A stretch of 10,245 nt of DNA from positions 1 to 10,245 of the forward strand of contig JAHKXX010000302.1 in assembly GCA_020627425.1 (NCBI GenBank), in the 5' to 3' direction. The notes under the pieces are model-generated. The model was not told the DNA's origin. It saw nothing but the letters and a program-made list of their open reading frames with translations, and made no database searches. The translations under genes were made by a program, and so were the position numbers. Below are positions 5,820 to 10,245 of this stretch, one piece after another. Source of the DNA: a bacterium. Lineage in GTDB: Bacteria; Bacillota; Clostridia; Oscillospirales; Acutalibacteraceae. Each line of letters starts with the position of its first letter. Position 1 is the stretch's first letter.

Positions 5820-6533
5820 CTATTCAAACCATACTTCCGAGATAAGGGGGATAACGTCAGTGGTAAACAGGTGTATCCATATAGTCTTACCTTGCAGTGC
5901 CGATACATCAGCGCTGTGAACGGTAGGTGGAGCCTGTGCAGGGCTGTCTGTCCAATTCACGATATTAATGTCATCCAAGAAATCGCCGGTGCTGAAACCT
6001 GCACCACCACCACCCGGCTGTATGGTTGTAGGGTCAACATTCTCCCACAGCGTCACATAGAAGTTACGCCAAGTCGAAGATGAATTATAACCACATCTTA
6101 TATTCAGGGTGGTTTCGGTCGTCAGCGTTATCGGCTGTGTAAAAGCCATACCGTTCTTGTTGTTAAGGGCTGTAGGTTGGATTACGCCGTTATTCATTCT
6201 CCAGATACTGCCGCTGCCGTTGAGAAAGTCACCATTCTCTATATGCTCAACTCTTGAGGGTGTAGTGTAAGTCGTTCCATATGCCGCCCACACATCGCCA
6301 AGGTATACTTTGTTGTATTTGATTATATTATCCTTCTCTTTTATTACAAAGCTTGAATTATCACCGCGAACGTCAACCGTGACTGAGCTGTAGCCGTCCG
6401 CACCGTCGTTTACCGGCAGATATGTTCCGTTTGCGTTTATTATCTTCGGAACAAGCACATCAGAGCCTGCGGTACCGTTGTAGGTTTTTATTCTACAGCT
6501 AAGCTTGTTCTGACTTATCCTGCCTCTAATCAT
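5820..6533 (-). CDS. Phage tail/fibre-like structural protein
   Basis: A 237-aa protein placed directly before the holin, where tail-fibre or baseplate accessory genes are usual. Residues 36-57 contain NGTYLPVNDGADGYSSVTVD, a motif common in clostridial phage tail proteins. The rest is rich in Thr, Asn, Ser and aromatic residues, with a GGGG stretch near 175, and looks like a beta-sandwich, possibly for host binding. No enzymatic motif or membrane segment is seen. ATG at 6533 is preferred to GTG at 6542, since GGAG lies eight bases before the ATG and abuts the GTG. It overlaps the preceding gene by 8 bases. The exact virion role is not identifiable from sequence alone; this assignment rests mainly on context. 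Confidence 0.7.
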   Translation of the reverse strand: MIRGRISQNKLSCRIKTYNGTAGSDVLVPKIINANGTYLPVNDGADGYSSVTVDVRGDNSSFVIKEKDNIIKYNKVYLGDVWAAYGTTYTTPSRVEHIENGDFLNGSGSIWRMNNGVIQPTALNNKNGMAFTQPITLTTETTLNIRCGYNSSSTWRNFYVTLWENVDPTTIQPGGGGAGFSTGDFLDDINIVNWTDSPAQAPPTVHSADVSALQGKTIWIHLFTTDVIPLISEVWFE

Positions 6534-6876
6534 CAGCGTCACTCCTTACTATGGAGCATTCCACGGTAAGTACGCTGCTGTCAACAATTGTCAGCAGCTC
6601 GCCCAAAGAAGTTCTCAGCGCAATATCATAGTAGTATTTTCCTGCGTCAATATCGGTCTCCTCCGTAGAAAGCTCCAGCATATAGCCTATACCGTCCGAC
6701 GCCACAGCCGTCCGGTCGATCTCCTTTTTTATAATATATCCGTCATCCATAGGCGAAGCCTTTATTCCGAATACAAGTCTCTCCCCTGTTTTCAGCGCAT
6801 AGTAGGATTCATTGTTCTCTATGGTTATCTCACAGGTAAAAAGACGGTTCTGATTAATTATTAATTCCTGTGACAA
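6526..6876 (-). CDS. Phage baseplate-like small protein (hypothetical)
   Basis: A 116-aa soluble protein of beta-strand character. Its pattern (polar N-terminus, ALKTGERLVFGIKASP at 27-42, IIKKEIDR, KYYYDIALRTSLGELLTIVDS) resembles the N-terminal domain seen in BppU-like upper baseplate proteins of Firmicutes phages. That resemblance is by eye. The start is TTG at 6876, supported by a near-perfect AAAGGAGG six bases upstream. No ATG or GTG nearby fits as well. The last codons overlap the next gene, so the two are likely co-translated. The neighbours (tail-like protein, holin, amidase) make a phage structural role the most likely one. Confidence 0.65.
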   Translation of the reverse strand: MSQELIINQNRLFTCEITIENNESYYALKTGERLVFGIKASPMDDGYIIKKEIDRTAVASDGIGYMLELSTEETDIDAGKYYYDIALRTSLGELLTIVDSSVLTVECSIVRSDADD

Positions 6877-6905
6877 AGTATTCCTCCTTTTGTCCGATGA
6901 TGTTT

Positions 6906-6977
6906 TTACGGAAGGGCGCTTTTATGATCAAAGCCGGGAAGCAAACGCTCTGCGGTCACGCCCTTCTCAATAACACC
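6906..6977 (-). pseudogene. Possible 3' remnant of an upstream phage gene
   Basis: On the minus strand an in-frame stretch of 23 codons (reading in part EKGVTAERLLPGFDHKSALP) ends at TAA 6908-6906. It stands just ahead of the strong ribosome binding site of the 116-aa phage gene, as the tail of the next upstream cistron would. Reading backwards, it hits a TAG at 6980-6978, adjoining the protease gene's terminators. This suggests that the upstream part of the phage operon was deleted. The fragment is short and could be chance. Confidence 0.35.
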
Positions 6978-6979
6978 CT

Positions 6980-7015
6980 AAAAAAAGAAAAATTCGACCT
7001 TCAGAGGTCGAATTT
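6980..7015 (-). terminator. Second of two tandem terminators after the HtrA gene
   Basis: An 11-bp perfect stem, AAATTCGACCT (6990-7000) and AGGTCGAATTT (7005-7015) with a 4-base loop, followed on the minus strand by a T-rich run (TTCTTTTTTT). It would isolate the phage block from read-through of the protease gene. Confidence 0.85.
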
Positions 7016-7017
7016 AC

Positions 7018-7052
7018 AAAAAAATCGGCAAGCCGTTTTTTTACGGCTTGCC
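7018..7052 (-). terminator. First terminator after the HtrA gene
   Basis: GGCAAGCCG (7027-7035) pairs with CGGCTTGCC (7044-7052), a 9-bp stem whose loop is mostly A on the minus strand. It is followed on that strand by seven T (7024-7018). It lies 31 bases past the protease stop. Confidence 0.9.
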
Positions 7053-7082
7053 AAGGAGAAAAATTTATGAAAAAGAAGATTA

Positions 7083-8639
7083 TCAGCTTGTAAAATCATC
7101 ACCGCGCGAGAATCCGCCATAACCGTCATAACCGCCGTAGCCGCCTGCGTTGCCGTTGGGGTTAAAGTTGTTTGTACTGCTGTTTTCGCTTTCGGTATTG
7201 CTCTCGTCAAGAGTTACGGATATGGTCACTTCCTTGCCGTCACGGCTTACAACTACGTCCGTCTTGTCGCCTGCCTTAAGCTTAAGCAGCGCAGACTTCA
7301 GCTCGGAACTGCTGCCTATCTCGGTCGTACCGATCTTTACTATTCTGTCGCCTACCATTATGCCTGCTTTTTCAGCGGCAGCGCCCTTTGTCAGCTCTGC
7401 TACATACACGCCCGGCTCGGATACTCCAAAGCGCGCCATCGAGCTTTGTGTATTTACATCAACAATGCTTACTCCGAGAGACGGTCTGCCGGTCACTCTG
7501 CCGTTTTCTTTCAGATCTCCAAGTATGCTCTTTACGTTGTTTATCGGAATAGCAAAGCCCAGACCCTCCAGAGAGGTACCCGTAGAGGTGCTTGTGGACT
7601 TGGCTACGACTATGCCTATAAGGCTGCCGTTTGCATCAAACAGACCGCCGCCGGAGTTGCCGGGGTTTATAGCCGCGTCTGTCTGCAAAAGCTCCATGGT
7701 AGTATTGTCTATTTTTATTTCTCTGCCTGTCGCGCTGATTATTCCGGTAGTTACGGTGCCTCCGAGTTGTCCCAGAGGATTGCCTATTGCTATGGCTGTC
7801 TCTCCTACATTCAGCTTATCGGAGTCTCCCAGAGCCGCTACCGTAAGACCGGAGGCTTCTATTTTTATCATAGCAACGTCAAAGGTCTCGTCAGTGCCGA
7901 TAAGCTTTGCCTTATAGCTTTTGCCGTTCGTGGTCTTTACGGTTATAGTGGAAGCGTCCTCTATAACGTGATTGTTTGTAACTATATAACCGTCCTCAGA
8001 GATTATAACGCCGCTGCCTGCGCCCTGTGATACATACTGTCCGTAGAACGCATCATAAGAGGTGCTTTCGGTTGTAATTTCCACAACGGAATCCTTAACG
8101 TTTTTAACTACATTTTCTATAGAGGTCGGCTCGTTTTTGTCCTCGTTTGACTGAACTATCGTAAGTCCCGAGTCGGCTCCGTCCGAGGTGGATGCGGTTG
8201 TTTTCTGCGAATTCGAGTTGGTTACGCTGCTCTTCGGAGTAACAGCTGTGTTTCCCATCATCGTAGCTCCGAGTACACCGCCTCCGAGTCCGACGCAAAG
8301 GCTGAGTGCAAGTGCACCGATAACAAGTCCTATTTTTTTACCCTTGCCAGATCTGCCGGCTGATGTTGCGCGATATGACTGCTGATTGTTATACGAAGAG
8401 AGATACGAGTCATATTCGGAATACCCCGGCTGCTGCGGCTGAGCATACTGCGGCTGCTGTACATAGCGCGAGTCAAATCCCGGGTTAGTCTGTATCTGTG
8501 GCTTCGGTGCGGAATACTGTGGTGACACAGAGCTTATATCCTCATAGCCGTTATGTTTTATCTCCGCTGCGGACTGAGGCTCCGTATTGATGTTATCGTG
8601 CATATTCATTTCTCTGTTTTCGAAATTTCTTTCATCCAT
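7083..8639 (-). CDS. Membrane-anchored HtrA/DegP-like serine protease with PDZ domain
   Basis: A 518-aa surface protease of the HtrA (S1C, trypsin-like) family, which degrades or handles misfolded exported proteins. A cytoplasmic N-terminus of about 100 aa is rich in Gln, Pro, Tyr and Ser. One transmembrane anchor follows (about 102-128, after a GRSGKGKK basic patch). A Ser/Thr linker leads to the protease domain with His224 (TNNHVIEDAS), Asp254 (ETFDVAMIKIE) and Ser329 (NPGNSGGGLF). A single PDZ domain covers about 386-478 (VGDRIVKIGTTEI). The C-terminal tail is Asn/Gly/Tyr-rich and low in complexity. The complete triad predicts an active enzyme. ATG at 8639 has GGAGG eight bases upstream. 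The gene is monocistronic: it has its own -10 box upstream and tandem terminators downstream. The symbol is left open because clostridial paralogues (htrA, htrB) cannot be separated here. Confidence 0.93.
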   Translation of the reverse strand: MDERNFENREMNMHDNINTEPQSAAEIKHNGYEDISSVSPQYSAPKPQIQTNPGFDSRYVQQPQYAQPQQPGYSEYDSYLSSYNNQQSYRATSAGRSGKGKKIGLVIGALALSLCVGLGGGVLGATMMGNTAVTPKSSVTNSNSQKTTASTSDGADSGLTIVQSNEDKNEPTSIENVVKNVKDSVVEITTESTSYDAFYGQYVSQGAGSGVIISEDGYIVTNNHVIEDASTITVKTTNGKSYKAKLIGTDETFDVAMIKIEASGLTVAALGDSDKLNVGETAIAIGNPLGQLGGTVTTGIISATGREIKIDNTTMELLQTDAAINPGNSGGGLFDANGSLIGIVVAKSTSTSTGTSLEGLGFAIPINNVKSILGDLKENGRVTGRPSLGVSIVDVNTQSSMARFGVSEPGVYVAELTKGAAAEKAGIMVGDRIVKIGTTEIGSSSELKSALLKLKAGDKTDVVVSRDGKEVTISVTLDESNTESENSSTNNFNPNGNAGGYGGYDGYGGFSRGDDFTS

Positions 8640-8689
8640 AATAAAAACCTCCGTTTTCTTATCTGATGTGTATTTTCTTTGATGATGTT

Positions 8690-8732
8690 ATTATAACCTA
8701 TCTCTCCCCGGAGTGTGCTAATAAATTTAGCA
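8690..8732 (-). promoter_or_regulatory. Probable HtrA gene promoter with overlapping inverted repeat
   Basis: TATAAT at 8695-8690 (minus) gives a likely start near 8683. No good -35 exists at 16-18 bases (GCACAC at 17). An inverted repeat TGCTAA-5-TTAGCA (8716-8732) covers and flanks that position. A weak -35 overlapped by a palindrome fits an activated or repressed stress promoter, which is an inference. Confidence 0.5.
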
Positions 8733-8757
8733 TTTTGCTTAAACAATTCTTTAACTT

Positions 8758-8779
8758 AATCTTAAAGATATTTAAGATT
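8758..8779. repeat. AT-rich inverted repeat at the coaBC stop
   Basis: AATCTTAAA (8758-8766) and TTTAAGATT (8771-8779) with loop GATA, a perfect 9-bp palindrome containing the coaBC stop codon at 8772. On the minus strand no U-tract follows, so it would be a weak terminator at best for coaBC. On the plus strand eight T follow, but no plus-strand gene precedes it. Its role is unclear. Confidence 0.4.
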
Positions 8780-9977
8780 TATTTTTTTTGATATATATAT
8801 CTTTAAGTATTTGTAGCAATTTATATGCTGCGTCATCCTTGGACATAATATCAAGTGCGATCTCGCTGTTTTCCGTTATAACGGTTATTTTGTTTGTATC
8901 CGTACCAAAGCCGGCGCCCTCATCACGGAGACTGTTTGCGGCAACAGCGTCGCATTTTTTCGATATAAGCTTTTTTCTGGAGTTTTCAAGAAGGTTTTCC
9001 GTTTCCATAGAAAATCCGCATACAACCTGACCGGGCTGTTTTCTCCCGCAGCAAAGCCTCAGAATATCGTCAGTCCTTTTCAGTTCTATAATGTTGTCTT
9101 TGTCCTGCTTCTTGATTTTTTCATTGCACACGGTTTTTGGTGTATAATCAGCCACAGCCGCAGCCATTATGAGTATATCGCAGTCATTGAATTCAGAGGT
9201 AACAGCCTCGCACATTTCCTGTGCCGAAGTAACGGAGGTTTTTCTTACTCCAAACGGTGTTTTCAGTGCAGTGGGACCGCTGACGAGAACCGTATCGGCT
9301 CCGCTCCTTACGGCAGCGCGTGCTATTGCATAGCCCATTTTACCGCTTGAACGATTTGTAATATAGCGTACAGGGTCTATGGCTTCTACTGTAGGTCCGG
9401 CGCTTACGACTATTTTCAGTCCCCGGAGATCCTTGTTATGTTCTGCTGCAAGCATAACGCTGTCTATCAGTGTATCTGTATCCGCAAGCTTACCCACTCC
9501 GACGCAGTCGCACGCAAGTCTGCCCACGGCAGGCTCTACTATAATACAGCCGTTATTTTTCAGCTTTTCTATATTTTGCTGTACTGTTTTATTAAGGTAC
9601 ATATGTTTATTCATTGCAGGCGCAATTATAACGGGGCATGTAGCCGCAACAAGCATAGATGTAAGCATATCGTCTGCTATACCGTTTGCCGCCTTTGCGA
9701 TAAGGTCTGCCGATGCCGGCGCTACAATAAGAGCGTCCGCACTCTGAGGTATATTAACGTGCGGTACCGGAAAGAGCGGATCCTCGTCAAAAACGCCCAC
9801 AAGGCATTTATTCTTTGTCAACGCCTCAAACGTAAGCGGTGATATAAACTGAGTTGCATTTTTCGTCATTACAGTATGGACGTCCACATCTCTCTTGACC
9901 AGATCACTGACAAGCTGTGCGCTCTTATATGCCGATATACTTCCGCTTACACCTACTACTACCATCTTCTTTTTCAA
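8772..9977 (-). CDS. coaBC: Bifunctional phosphopantothenoylcysteine decarboxylase / phosphopantothenate-cysteine ligase
   Basis: Makes two successive steps of coenzyme A synthesis: CoaB joins cysteine to 4'-phosphopantothenate using CTP, and CoaC (FMN) decarboxylates the product. The protein is 401 aa, the normal fused length. The N-terminal flavoprotein domain (about 5-175) shows GVSGSISAYK (9-18), the catalytic-type His73 (VPHVNI), PAMNKHM (120-126) and the Cys156 region GRLACDCVGVG (152-162). The C-terminal ligase domain (about 187-395) shows SAGPTVEAIDPVRYITNRSS (192-211) with Asn208, the AAAVADY motif (272-278) and KIKK (287-290). The start is taken as TTG 9977, which has AAAGGAGG nine bases upstream. 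GTG 9998 coincides with the predicted transcript start, and ATG 9965 is too far from the site. It is driven by P1 of element copy C. Confidence 0.93.
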   Translation of the reverse strand: MKKKMVVVGVSGSISAYKSAQLVSDLVKRDVDVHTVMTKNATQFISPLTFEALTKNKCLVGVFDEDPLFPVPHVNIPQSADALIVAPASADLIAKAANGIADDMLTSMLVAATCPVIIAPAMNKHMYLNKTVQQNIEKLKNNGCIIVEPAVGRLACDCVGVGKLADTDTLIDSVMLAAEHNKDLRGLKIVVSAGPTVEAIDPVRYITNRSSGKMGYAIARAAVRSGADTVLVSGPTALKTPFGVRKTSVTSAQEMCEAVTSEFNDCDILIMAAAVADYTPKTVCNEKIKKQDKDNIIELKRTDDILRLCCGRKQPGQVVCGFSMETENLLENSRKKLISKKCDAVAANSLRDEGAGFGTDTNKITVITENSEIALDIMSKDDAAYKLLQILKDIYIKKNKS

Positions 9978-10005
9978 ATTTTCCCGCCTCCTTTTCACAC
10001 TTCAT

Positions 10006-10034
10006 ACTATATCACCCCCCTCCATCCCTGTCAA
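10006..10034 (-). promoter_or_regulatory. P1 promoter of element copy C, drives coaBC
   Basis: On the minus strand, TTGACA at 10034-10029 and TATAGT at 10011-10006 with a 17-base spacer GGGATGGAGGGGGGTGA. A TG one base before the -10 box makes it an extended -10 promoter, as in copy B. The predicted start is near 9999, giving a very short leader (about 22 bases) to the TTG start. Confidence 0.8.
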
Positions 10035-10098
10035 GCAGCGTGGCGCGTGCTCGCGCTGAGCAATTCGCGCACTCGGGTTGGTTGTGCCCTGTACTTTG

Positions 10099-10127
10099 TT
10101 GGCACGCGTACAAGCTTGGTTTATTAT
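10099..10127 (+). promoter_or_regulatory. P2 inner promoter of element copy C
   Basis: TTGGCA at 10099-10104 and TATTAT at 10122-10127 with exactly 17 bases between, pointing away from coaBC. The predicted start is near 10134, just before the conserved hairpin. Confidence 0.6.
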
Positions 10128-10216
10128 ACCTCTCCGTCCGCGTCACGGCGCTTACGCGCCGCTCGTGCTGATTTGTAGTGTAGGCGAGTATATTTGTCTG
10201 TTCTGTTTTGTGTACC

Positions 10217-10245
10217 GACTTTATAATTTACTGAAGACTGAAGAC
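10217..10245. other. Right-edge sequence, nothing assigned
   Basis: A short AT-rich stretch ending in a small direct repeat GAAGACTGAAGAC. No gene or structure can be assigned before the window ends. Confidence 0.4.

Larger units (their letters stand above)
10006..10216 (+). repeat. Dispersed bidirectional-promoter element, copy C
   Basis: The third copy, in the same orientation as A. It has P1 toward coaBC, a GC palindrome with TGCT loop (10043-10056), GAGCAATTCGCGCACT identical to copy A, inner promoter P2, GTCCGCGTCACGGC as in B, the hairpin GGCGC-TTAC-GCGCC flanked by CACG and CGTG, and a distal end TTCTGTTTTGTGTACC identical to A. The overlapping open frames here are non-coding in my view. 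It continues as AT-rich sequence to the window edge. Confidence 0.8.

Noticed and set aside
6870..7070. A 66-codon plus-strand frame between the phage block and the HtrA gene
   Set aside because: It runs through two terminator hairpins and has no ribosome binding site.
7150..8030. Long plus-strand frames opposite the HtrA gene
   Set aside because: Antisense shadows; the minus-strand frame has a complete catalytic triad and PDZ domain.
8701..8732. CIRCE element (HrcA operator) before the HtrA gene
   Set aside because: The half-sites TGCTAA and TTAGCA are in reverse order and 5 bases apart, not the TTAGCACTC-9-GAGTGCTAA arrangement.
8758..8779. Terminator of coaBC
   Set aside because: The stem is only A/T rich and lacks a U-tract on the coaBC strand; the T-run is on the other strand.
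9876..10178. Overlapping 84- and 100-codon plus-strand frames upstream of coaBC
   Set aside because: They run antisense to the coaBC start and into element copy C, with no ribosome binding site and a low-quality protein composition.

Overview
The window reads as a chromosomal segment of a low-to-mid GC Gram-positive anaerobe of class Clostridia, probably close to Ruminococcaceae/Oscillospiraceae. This placement is inferred from AGGAGG-type ribosome binding sites, sigma-A type promoters, UUG/GUG starts, clostridial-style NadB, HtrA and CoaBC proteins, and a clostridial phage lysis cassette. No taxonomic marker gene is present.

Layout. (1) 103-3572, minus strand: an operon nadB-nadC-malic enzyme. 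It makes quinolinate-derived NAD and ends with an NAD-type malic enzyme; nadA is absent. (2) 3573-4177: a divergent intergenic region filled by two inverted copies (A and B) of a roughly 190-210 bp dispersed element. (3) 4178-4528, plus strand: an orphan ArsR/SmtB metalloregulator, then a terminator. (4) 4592-6977, minus strand: a compact phage-derived block (remnant of an upstream gene, baseplate-like protein, tail/fibre-like protein, holin, SPOR-tailed amidase) with no integrase, capsid or packaging genes. (5) 7083-8639, minus: a membrane-anchored HtrA-type serine protease followed by tandem terminators. (6) 8772-9977, minus: bifunctional coaBC, preceded at 10006-10216 by a third copy (C) of the element.

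The most interesting signal is the element itself. All three copies carry two oppositely directed promoters, each with a -35 and a -10 box exactly 17 bp apart. P1 (TTGACA in all three copies, with a G-rich spacer) points out of the element into the neighbouring gene (nadB, arsR, coaBC). P2 points the other way, into the element body, and would transcribe a hairpin with apparent compensatory changes. Between the facing -35 boxes lie a GC palindrome, whose sequence differs while its pairing is kept, and the conserved block GCAATTCGCGCACT. The element therefore looks like a dispersed bidirectional promoter module, perhaps with a small RNA. I do not recognise it as a named family.

How it works together: two of the three genes or operons driven by element P1 promoters make cofactors (NAD from nadBC, CoA from coaBC). 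The third is a metal-responsive type repressor. HtrA has its own promoter. The phage block has no promoter that I can identify and seems cut at its upstream edge.
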